The translations under genes were made by a program, and so were the position numbers. Positions 8,632-15,872 of a stretch of DNA of 64,000 bases are shown one piece after another. The stretch is from Chitinophaga qingshengii (GTDB lineage: Bacteria; Bacteroidota; Bacteroidia; Chitinophagales; Chitinophagaceae). The notes under the pieces are model-generated. The model was not told the origin of the DNA and made no database searches. It worked only from the letters and a program-made list of their open reading frames with translations. Position 1 is the stretch's first letter. Every line of letters begins with the position of its first letter. The stretch lies in assembly GCF_014529935.1 (NCBI RefSeq), contig NZ_JACVFC010000003.1:992001-1056000 (forward strand), given 5' to 3'.

Positions 8632-9603
8632 ATGGATACCTACATATATGAAATAATTGCGAAACAGCTGTCATTCACTTCTACACCCGAGGAAGATGCC
8701 ATCCTTCGCGAATGGCGGGAAGCTTCACCTGAAAATGAGGCGGACTTTCAGAAAGCCGGCAAAATCTGGCAAGATGCACAGCCACATCACCTTCCCCGGC
8801 AAAAACAATTTGACACCGCCGCAGCCTGGGCTAAGGTAGACCAGGTATTGCAACAACCGGTGGTTTCCGCTAAAACTGTCCGGCTCCCCGTTATTAAACT
8901 GGTGGCTGCCGCCGTGCTGCTGATTGCCCTTACAGCCGGCGCCTGGTGGATCGCCAGCCGCCCTTCCCTGAAAGTACAGGAACTCGCTGCCAATGATGGT
9001 AAAATCAGAACCCTGGAACTTGCCGACAAATCAGTGATCACCCTGCGCCCCGGCGCCAGGATCAAATATTCTGAAGGCGCCGAACGGGTGGTGACCCTGG
9101 AAGGAGAAGCCTTTTTCGATGTAGCTACCGACCCACGCCGTCCTTTCCTCGTTAAAACTCCCAACCAGTCCGTTGTAGAAGTACTGGGCACCTCTTTCAG
9201 CGTAAAAACTGCCGACGCCCATACCACCGTGATCGTAGCTTCCGGAAAAGTAAGGCTGGGCATGGAAAACGACACTTCCTCTGTAATCCTTACCAGTGGC
9301 CAAAAAGGCACCTGGGGTAATGGCGAATTAAGTGCCGTTAACAACGACGATCCCAACTTTATGGCGTGGAAAACAGGAATTTTGCAATTTAATGATCAAT
9401 CACTTGTTGAAATATTGCCACAATTAACCGATTTTTACGGCAAAGTCATCAGGATTGAGGATGGCTATCAAGCTACTGCAGCACAGCAAAAAGCGACGAT
9501 TAGCTTCCAGAACCAGTCTTGCGACGAGGTTTTGCATGAATTACAACTTTTGCTTGGTTTCAACTATAAACAGGAAGGCGATACGATCGTCATCGGCAAG
9601 TAG
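8632..9603 (+). CDS. FecR-family anti-sigma factor
   Basis: 323 aa. A cytoplasmic N-terminal domain (about 1-80) that would hold the sigma factor is followed by one membrane helix (about 86-106, LVAAAVLLIALTAGAWWIA). The periplasmic FecR domain (about 115-215, with the typical VTLEGEAFFDVATDPRRPF and VLGTSFSV) and a C-terminal DUF4974 domain (about 248-320, FNDQSLVEILPQL) follow. In the Fec model the periplasmic part contacts the STN domain of the receptor encoded next. The last 68 bp overlap the preferred start of the TonB receptor. Confidence 0.93.
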   Translation: MDTYIYEIIAKQLSFTSTPEEDAILREWREASPENEADFQKAGKIWQDAQPHHLPRQKQFDTAAAWAKVDQVLQQPVVSAKTVRLPVIKLVAAAVLLIALTAGAWWIASRPSLKVQELAANDGKIRTLELADKSVITLRPGARIKYSEGAERVVTLEGEAFFDVATDPRRPFLVKTPNQSVVEVLGTSFSVKTADAHTTVIVASGKVRLGMENDTSSVILTSGQKGTWGNGELSAVNNDDPNFMAWKTGILQFNDQSLVEILPQLTDFYGKVIRIEDGYQATAAQQKATISFQNQSCDEVLHELQLLLGFNYKQEGDTIVIGK

Positions 9604-12241
9604 ACCAATAAACTACTTTATTACATGTATCATTAGTTGCTTGCTGCTACTGGCACCTGTGAGAGTATTGCGTGCGCAATCCAAACAGGACCCCATGCTG
9701 CAGCAGGCTTATAACCCTCCCTCCCGCGAAGGCACCATCCTGTTCTTTATCCAGGATATCCAGCGCCAAACCGGCATCAGCATCTCCTATAGTTCCAGTT
9801 TCCTGCACCTGAATAAAAAAGTGCAACTCACCGGCAGTGAACACAGTACCGGCCAGGTACTCAATACCATCCTGCAGGGCACCGGCATCCAGGCGGCAGC
9901 TGTCAACGGTAAAATATTCCTGTTACGCGAATCTTCCCAGACCCAGTATTATACCATCAGTGGTTTTATCAAGGAAGAAAACAGTAAGGAAGTCATTATC
10001 GGCGCCTCGGTATATGACCCGGTTACCCGGCGCGGTACCATCAGTAACTCCTACGGCTTCTACAGCCTCCAGGTGCCTGATAGCTGCACCAGCATCATAT
10101 TCTCCCATATAGGCTATGAGACACTGCTCCACCCGCTTCCTCCACCGGATGATGGCCAGCTCGATATCCATATGCAACCCCGTAACCCGCTGCAAACCGT
10201 AGTGGTAAACGGCGACCAGGATTCGGTAACGCTACAGGCCGGGTATATCAGGATGCCCGTGGGGTATGTATCCAATTTCCCTTCCCTGCTGGGCGAAAAA
10301 GATGTGCTGAAATCGCTGCAGCTCTATCCCGGTACGGGCAGTTCCCTGGAAAGCAGCAGCAACCTGCTGATCCGTGGTGGTGGCGTAGATCAGAACCTCT
10401 ATCTGCTCGATGGCGTGCCCCTGTACCATACCGGCCACCTCTTCGGCCTGTTCTCCATTTTTAATGGCGATGCCGTTAAAGATGTATCACTCTATAAAGA
10501 CGCATTTCCCGCCCGTTTTGGCGGACGCCTTTCCTCCGTAGTAGACATCCGCACCCGCGATGGTAATATGAAGGAATGGCATGGGAAAGCCACTGTCAGC
10601 CCCGTATCTGTCAGCACGGAGCTGGAAGGACCGCTGGTAAAGGATAAAAGCGCTATGTTCCTCTCCTATCGCCGCTCCCTGATGGATTGGCTTTATGGAA
10701 GATCCCTTACCCGGCAGTATGGCAAGTATGCCCTTTCTGATATCAACTTCAAACTCAACCAGCTGATCAATAATAAAAACCGGGTGTACCTCAGTTTTTA
10801 TAAAGGGCAGGACAATATGTTCATTCCCAGGGATAACACGCCTTTTCCCCTGGATGACGACTACCGTTTTTCCTGGAGTAATATCACCGCAGCCCTGAAA
10901 TGGACCCGTGTTATCTCCCCGAAGGTGTTTACCAATACCACTGCCACGTACAGCCGGTTCTACAACACCTTCTCCCAAAACTCGGACTTTAAACTGGCGT
11001 CTGCCGCGGTGAACTTTAATGGTAAAGGCGTTTCCCGAATCCGTGATATCGCCCTGCATAATGAAACAGAATTCAACGTCAGCAACACACAGAAGCTGTC
11101 CTTCGGCGGCGGTTATACCTACCATAACTTCGCCCCTACAGCCTATAGCAGCAATATAAATCCGGGGGACGCCATCCAGCGCCCGGCACCCAAATACTAC
11201 ATGTCGGAGCTTACCATGTACGGCGAAGATGAGCTGCGTCTTTTCGACGACCGGCTGACGCTCCGTCCGGGTGCGCATTTTGGCGCGCTGATACAACGCG
11301 GTTCGCTTTACAGAAGCCTGCAACCCAGGATGATGGCCCGCTGGGACTTCCCTCATGAACAATACATCCAGGCTTCCTTTGCCCAGATGACCCAGTTCAT
11401 TCATCAGCTGACCACCCCGGTAATCAACCTCCCTACCGATTTATGGGTGCCCAGTACCGAAAACATTAAACCGGAAAGGGCCTACTCTTACAGCCTGTCC
11501 TATCAGAAACAATGGGAGACCAAATGGCGGTTCAACATCAACCTGTATTATAAATTATTAAAAGATATTGTCACGACCAACACGGTACTCAATATCTTCG
11601 ATAACTCCGACCTGTGGGAGAAAAAAGTCATCAGCGGCGATGGTTATAACTACGGCAGTGAATTACTGCTGGAGAAAAACACCGGCAGACTCACCGGTAT
11701 CTTTAGCTATACCCTGGCCTGGGCCTGGCGGGAATTCCGCACGCTGAACAGCGGAAGAATGTTCCCCTATAAGGAAGACCGCCGTCACAATCTTTCGCTG
11801 GCACTTAAATACCGGGTAAAGCCAGGCTGGAGCCTGTCCGCCTCCTGGAAATTCTCCAGTGGCTCACCATTCACGCTACCGGCACAAATCTTCCCGGATT
11901 ATGATTGGGGGCGTAATATCAACGGAAAACTGGATGAACGTTATTCACCTTTTTCCAATAACCAGATCAATTATCTGCCCTTTATCACCCGGCTCAATAA
12001 TTTCCGGCTTAATCCTGTACATCATCTGGACATTGGCACCACCATCTACCTGGGCAGTACGCGGACGCTTCATCATACGCTGACCGCCGGCGTATATAAT
12101 GTGTATTCCCGCAGTAATCCGTTTATTGTCAGCTATGACCAGTTTGTGACGATGTCCTACGATGAAATTTATCCATTGCAGTTATACCAGTACAGCCTAT
12201 TCAGAACCTTACCTTATATCAGTTATACGCTTAAATTTTAG
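9536..12241 (+). CDS. TonB-dependent outer-membrane receptor with STN signalling domain
   Basis: 901 aa from the ATG at 9536, the only in-frame ATG before the signal peptide (an earlier one at 9455 would lengthen the overlap). The start lies 68 bp inside fecR in another frame. A long n-region precedes the hydrophobic signal (TCIISCLLLLAPVRVLRA). Then come an STN domain (about 60-125), a CarboxypepD_reg-like domain (about 130-210, GASVYDP and SYGFYSLQVP), the plug (LLIRGGGVDQNLYLLDGVP) and a roughly 600-residue barrel ending in an aromatic strand (YTLKF). STN plus adjacent sigma/FecR indicates ligand-induced transcription. The partner is a DUF4249 lipoprotein, not SusD. Ligand unknown. Confidence 0.9.
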   Translation: MNYNFCLVSTINRKAIRSSSASRPINYFITCIISCLLLLAPVRVLRAQSKQDPMLQQAYNPPSREGTILFFIQDIQRQTGISISYSSSFLHLNKKVQLTGSEHSTGQVLNTILQGTGIQAAAVNGKIFLLRESSQTQYYTISGFIKEENSKEVIIGASVYDPVTRRGTISNSYGFYSLQVPDSCTSIIFSHIGYETLLHPLPPPDDGQLDIHMQPRNPLQTVVVNGDQDSVTLQAGYIRMPVGYVSNFPSLLGEKDVLKSLQLYPGTGSSLESSSNLLIRGGGVDQNLYLLDGVPLYHTGHLFGLFSIFNGDAVKDVSLYKDAFPARFGGRLSSVVDIRTRDGNMKEWHGKATVSPVSVSTELEGPLVKDKSAMFLSYRRSLMDWLYGRSLTRQYGKYALSDINFKLNQLINNKNRVYLSFYKGQDNMFIPRDNTPFPLDDDYRFSWSNITAALKWTRVISPKVFTNTTATYSRFYNTFSQNSDFKLASAAVNFNGKGVSRIRDIALHNETEFNVSNTQKLSFGGGYTYHNFAPTAYSSNINPGDAIQRPAPKYYMSELTMYGEDELRLFDDRLTLRPGAHFGALIQRGSLYRSLQPRMMARWDFPHEQYIQASFAQMTQFIHQLTTPVINLPTDLWVPSTENIKPERAYSYSLSYQKQWETKWRFNINLYYKLLKDIVTTNTVLNIFDNSDLWEKKVISGDGYNYGSELLLEKNTGRLTGIFSYTLAWAWREFRTLNSGRMFPYKEDRRHNLSLALKYRVKPGWSLSASWKFSSGSPFTLPAQIFPDYDWGRNINGKLDERYSPFSNNQINYLPFITRLNNFRLNPVHHLDIGTTIYLGSTRTLHHTLTAGVYNVYSRSNPFIVSYDQFVTMSYDEIYPLQLYQYSLFRTLPYISYTLKF

Positions 12242-12243
12242 TG

Positions 12244-13272
12244 ATGAAGTATCTGTTTCAAATCTGGTGTGTTTTCAGCGTGGCTGCATTGACAGGATGT
12301 ATACGCGATCTGCCGGTGCCTCCCACCAGCGGCAAGGCCAGAGCTGTGGTTTACAGCGAACTGGTAGCAGGCAGAAAAGCCGAAATGCGGGTCGGTAAAA
12401 GCAAACCGGTAGGCCCGGATATCAACAACTATTTTGAACCGGTAACCAACGCCACCGCCCAGCTGCTGGGCGCCGACAGTCAGCTGCTGGAACAGTTACA
12501 CTATGTAAAAGACACCTCTACCAATATGGCCTTCTACCGGGGTAATACCCGTATTGATGCCAACAAAACCTATTATATACAGGTAAAAGTACCGGACACC
12601 AAAGATGTGACCGCCCGCACCACTATTCCACCATTAATCAAAGTGGAACTTCAGGACTCCCTGCGTACCACGCTGAACGGACGGGACGTACTGCGTTTCC
12701 ATTTCAATATACAGGCGCCGCCTGCCAATGGTAAACAGTTCATTGTTATGGAAGCGCTGAAACAGCTGGCGCAGCTGGATACTATTTTTACCTATCGGAA
12801 TGTACGCTACCGCGTGCGCGATAGACGCGCGCTGTTTAACCAGGTAAAAAACGAACCGGGCGTAACTTTCGTAAAAGACACTTTGTACCTGAATAGTTAC
12901 CTGCGTATTCCGGTATATACCCAGGATGAAAATGCCGACAACAACCAGGTAGGCGGGCTCAATGAAAACTACAACAGTATTCTTTTTACACAGCGTGGCA
13001 AACCGCTGAACACCCAGTTTTACATCAATGCCACTGCGCTCACCGCCGGTAGTACGGAAGTAGAGCCACCCATTGGGCGGGTACTGGTGAATGTAAAATC
13101 CGTTACCCAGGAATATTATGATTTCCTGCTTACCTATGAAAAAGTGAGGCGCAATCCCGGCCTCAACAGTTTGATACAGGCCATTCAGATACGTAGTAAT
13201 GCCATCGGCGGACTGGGTGTAATTGGCGGTTGCAGCCAGGTAGCATATTATCTGTATTACGACAATTTATAG
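12244..13272 (+). CDS. DUF4249 family lipoprotein
   Basis: 342 aa from the ATG at 12244; the GTG at 12241 is also in frame, and the receptor stop codon overlaps this point, so the two genes are translationally coupled. The signal peptide ends in a lipobox (AALTGC). The sequence has the DUF4249 layout: an early RAVVYSELVAG strand, a YYIQVKVPD segment followed by TTIPP, and a conserved C-terminal half ending in LGVIGGCS. In Bacteroidota this family regularly sits directly downstream of TonB receptors and is thought to be a surface-exposed accessory or substrate-binding subunit. That role is inferred from context. Confidence 0.85.
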   Translation: MKYLFQIWCVFSVAALTGCIRDLPVPPTSGKARAVVYSELVAGRKAEMRVGKSKPVGPDINNYFEPVTNATAQLLGADSQLLEQLHYVKDTSTNMAFYRGNTRIDANKTYYIQVKVPDTKDVTARTTIPPLIKVELQDSLRTTLNGRDVLRFHFNIQAPPANGKQFIVMEALKQLAQLDTIFTYRNVRYRVRDRRALFNQVKNEPGVTFVKDTLYLNSYLRIPVYTQDENADNNQVGGLNENYNSILFTQRGKPLNTQFYINATALTAGSTEVEPPIGRVLVNVKSVTQEYYDFLLTYEKVRRNPGLNSLIQAIQIRSNAIGGLGVIGGCSQVAYYLYYDNL

Positions 13273-13275
13273 TCA

Positions 13276-13433
13276 CGCAAAGAGGGCAAAGTGAGCAAAG
13301 AGCACCAAGATGACTGAAGCGAATATTAAGAAAGCAAAGGAGCGAAGACCAAATATTGGTCTTCGCTCCTTTGCTTTCCTATTAAACTTAACAAAAAACC
13401 TTTGCGCTCTTTGCTCACTTTGCCCTCTTTGCG
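13276..13433. repeat. 158-bp nested inverted repeat rich in GCAAAG
   Basis: The outer arms, 13276-13302 and 13407-13433, are a perfect 27-bp inverted repeat built from spaced GCAAAG units. Inside lies an independent perfect 21-bp inverted repeat (13331-13351 with 13357-13377) around a 5-nt loop. The element starts 3 bp after the DUF4249 stop codon and ends 24 bp before rocD. It could act as a terminator-like structure, but the nested symmetry and internal periodicity look like a dispersed, mobile or folded repeat. Confidence 0.85.
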
Positions 13434-13457
13434 AGAACAATTCCGTATTTTTGGGAT

Positions 13458-14696
13458 ATGATACCAGCATTTACGATAAGCGAAAGGACTCAGCATTTTC
13501 TTGGATTGGAAGAGCAATATGGTGCACACAATTATCATCCGTTGCCAGTAGTACTGGACCGCGGTGAAGGCGCCTATTTATGGGATGTGGATGGTAAACG
13601 TTATTACGATTTTCTTTCCGGCTATTCCGCCGTTAACCAGGGACACTGTCATCCCCGCATCATTGCGTCGCTGATAGAACAGGCGCAGAAACTGACACTC
13701 ACTTCGCGGGCATTTCACAGCGACCTGCTGGGAGAATACGCACAGTATATTACCGCCTATTTCGGTTATGATAAAGTACTGCCCATGAATACCGGTGTGG
13801 AAGCGGTGGAAACAGCGCTGAAACTCTGCCGTCACTGGGCTTATATGGTAAAAGGCATTCCGGAAAACCAGGCAAAGATTATTGTTTGCAGCAATAATTT
13901 CCATGGCCGTACCCTCAACGTGATTTCTTTCAGCACCGATCCGGTGGCCCGTAATAACTTCGGTCCGTTTATGGCCGGGTATGAAGTGATTCCGTTCAAC
14001 GATCTGCCGGCGCTGGAAAAAGCCCTGCAGGACAAGAACGTTGCCGGCTTCCTGGTAGAGCCTATTCAGGGTGAAGCCGGTGTGGTAGTGCCGGACGAGG
14101 GTTATCTGTCCAAAGCCCATGCCTATTGCCAGGATGCCAATGTATTATTTATAGCTGATGAAATTCAGACCGGCCTGGCCCGTACCGGCCGTATGCTGGC
14201 CTGCGACCATGAAAATGTACGTCCCGATATACTCATACTCGGTAAAGCGCTCTCTGGTGGTACATTGCCGGTAAGCGCCGTACTGGCCGACGATGAAATT
14301 ATGCTGACCATCAAACCGGGAGAACACGGCTCTACTTACGGTGGCAATCCGCTTGCCTGTAAAGTGGCTATCACCGCGCTCCAGGTATTGAAAGATGAAA
14401 AGATGACGGAAAATGCTGCTGCCATGGGTCAGTTGCTGCGCAACGGACTGGAGGCGCTGCAATCGCCATATATTAAAACCGTACGCGGAAAAGGACTGCT
14501 CAATGCGATCGTGATTAACCATCCCGATCCGGAAGCAGCCTGGGACCTTTGCCTGACTTTAAAGGAAAATGGCCTGCTGGCCAAACCCACCCATGGCGAT
14601 AAAATCCGTTTTGCGCCGCCGCTGACGATCAATGCCACACAAATCACCGAATGCGTTCAGATTATAGGGAACAGCATTGAAAAAGCATTCCGCTAA
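13458..14696 (+). CDS. rocD: ornithine--oxo-acid transaminase
   Basis: 412 aa PLP enzyme of aminotransferase class III that converts ornithine and 2-oxoglutarate to glutamate semialdehyde and glutamate, linking arginine breakdown to proline and glutamate. Visible family features are NTGVEAVETALKL (about 111-123), NNFHGRTL, EPIQGEAGVVVP (201-212), the PLP-binding Asp234 in ADEIQTGL, and the Schiff-base Lys263 in LGKALSGG. Length and the near-continuous match to ornithine aminotransferases distinguish it from acetylornithine transaminase. It starts 24 bp after the nested repeat and is followed after 9 bp by a membrane protein, probably cotranscribed. Confidence 0.92.
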   Translation: MIPAFTISERTQHFLGLEEQYGAHNYHPLPVVLDRGEGAYLWDVDGKRYYDFLSGYSAVNQGHCHPRIIASLIEQAQKLTLTSRAFHSDLLGEYAQYITAYFGYDKVLPMNTGVEAVETALKLCRHWAYMVKGIPENQAKIIVCSNNFHGRTLNVISFSTDPVARNNFGPFMAGYEVIPFNDLPALEKALQDKNVAGFLVEPIQGEAGVVVPDEGYLSKAHAYCQDANVLFIADEIQTGLARTGRMLACDHENVRPDILILGKALSGGTLPVSAVLADDEIMLTIKPGEHGSTYGGNPLACKVAITALQVLKDEKMTENAAAMGQLLRNGLEALQSPYIKTVRGKGLLNAIVINHPDPEAAWDLCLTLKENGLLAKPTHGDKIRFAPPLTINATQITECVQIIGNSIEKAFR

Positions 14697-14705
14697 CCAC
14701 CGCGT

Positions 14706-15347
14706 ATGACAGCATCACATAAGGCCATCCGCAGTTCCGGATGGAAAACCGATCTGCTGATCGGCTTTCCCGATGGATTGTTTCTGTTATTTTTTGCCAC
14801 ACAGGTTATGCAGACCTTCCCGATGGAAGTGCAGACCTTCTACAATCTCCAGTTGGGTATCCTGCTGGCAGGCAGCCTGCTGGTGATGTACAGCACCTAC
14901 CAGGCCAATAAAGGCGATGCCCAGCACGACAGCGCGCTCCTCTCCGATGATGAACGGAAAAAGCTGGAACACCTGGACATCAACGACCATACCATCGCGC
15001 AGATTGCCGATGAAATGCAGAAGGATGCCGTATTATGGGAAAACACTTTACAACAGGAACAGGTAGTGGAAACTACGTTTAGCCGTAGCCGTGCTATCCG
15101 CAGTGCTTTGTTTACTGCCTTCTTTTTTTTATTGGGAGGAGTATTGTCAGTGGGGCCTTATTTGTCGAACGAAAATTTTCCGGCCGCGTCTCAAACCAGT
15201 ATGCTGCTCGTTTTCCTGGGATTAACCGTATTTAGCTTTATGAAAGCGAAGATAACCAGCCAGCGCCCATTACCCATTATCATCCGTTATTGGCTGATGG
15301 GCGCCGGTATATGGTGCGGCGCCTGGTTATTGCATAAAATATTCTGA
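14706..15347 (+). CDS. VIT1/CCC1-family membrane protein (putative Fe/Mn transporter)
   Basis: 213 aa. The first helix carries a GFPDG motif, matching the Asp-containing first helix of vacuolar-iron-transporter-like proteins (usually GxxDG). A charged cytoplasmic stretch (about 75-120, DDERKKLEHLD and many Glu/Gln) follows. Then come three hydrophobic segments, the first being LFTAFFFLLGGVLSVGPYL, which matches the second core of VIT1/CCC1 proteins. The family moves Fe2+ or Mn2+. The gene lies 9 bp after rocD and converges with a small membrane protein 7 bp away. Family assignment rests on a few motifs. Confidence 0.7.
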   Translation: MTASHKAIRSSGWKTDLLIGFPDGLFLLFFATQVMQTFPMEVQTFYNLQLGILLAGSLLVMYSTYQANKGDAQHDSALLSDDERKKLEHLDINDHTIAQIADEMQKDAVLWENTLQQEQVVETTFSRSRAIRSALFTAFFFLLGGVLSVGPYLSNENFPAASQTSMLLVFLGLTVFSFMKAKITSQRPLPIIIRYWLMGAGIWCGAWLLHKIF

Positions 15348-15354
15348 TAGCTCC

Positions 15355-15741
15355 TTATTTTTTTACCGGGGTGCGGGTCAGCAGCACACAAACGAATACC
15401 ACCACAGCCGCCGCCAAAGCAATGTAGAGCGCAATGCCTGTTTGCGGGCAAACACCTGCTTCACAACGGGAAAACAACAGCATGTTCCGGAAAGACCAGG
15501 CCAACAGGAAACCACCAACGAAAAGATTCATCCGCATTACCCATTTATTCTTTACCAGAAAAATAACTGCTGCCAATACCGCCAGAAAAATATTCAGTTT
15601 CCCCGGTTCACCAAAAGAAGATCCCGTTGTATTTAAACCGGTAAACACCAGGTGCCGGCTTTCAATTGTAGCCCAGGGAAAGAATGTACAAATAATCGCT
15701 ATCACCGCAGCAATAATCCCGATAACAGAAGTCTTAGACAT
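15355..15741 (-). CDS. hypothetical small membrane protein
   Basis: 128 aa from the ATG at 15741 (MSKTSVIGIIAAV); the longer frame to 15786 has an unlikely N-terminus. Four hydrophobic segments are visible (about 6-22, 50-66, 72-90 and 104-122), so it is probably an integral membrane protein with a short charged tail. No family recognised. Its start lies 44 bp from an AT-rich inverted repeat, and it converges with the VIT1-like gene. Confidence 0.65.
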   Translation of the reverse strand: MSKTSVIGIIAAVIAIICTFFPWATIESRHLVFTGLNTTGSSFGEPGKLNIFLAVLAAVIFLVKNKWVMRMNLFVGGFLLAWSFRNMLLFSRCEAGVCPQTGIALYIALAAAVVVFVCVLLTRTPVKK

Positions 15742-15784
15742 GTAATTCAGTTTATTAAGAAAGCGCAAGTTAGGACATTTGATC

Positions 15785-15871
15785 ATTTAGTTATTTGGTT
15801 ATTTAGATATTTATCTATTGATGAACAGTTTGATCCAATGGCTAAATATCTAAATAACCAAATAACTAAAT
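15785..15871. repeat. 29-bp perfect AT-rich inverted repeat with 29-nt spacer
   Basis: The left arm 15785-15813 and right arm 15843-15871 are exact reverse complements. Each arm is built from repeated (T/G)TTATTTAG-like heptads (ATTTAGTTATTTGGTTATTT...). The right arm ends 1 bp before the stop codon of the leftward peptidase gene at 15873. It may terminate that gene or belong to a dispersed repeat family; no T tract follows. Confidence 0.8.
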
Positions 15872-15872
15872 C

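Noticed and set aside
10487..11404. 305-codon open frame on the - strand
   Set aside because: Lies within the TonB receptor barrel; the receptor reading frame is continuous and well matched.
8016..13272. polysaccharide utilisation locus (SusC/SusD)
   Set aside because: No SusD-type protein; the partner is DUF4249 and the nearby GH3 gene is divergent with its own control region.
13276..13433. CRISPR-like repeats
   Set aside because: The GCAAAG units are short, without uniform spacers, and form inverted not direct repeats; no cas genes.
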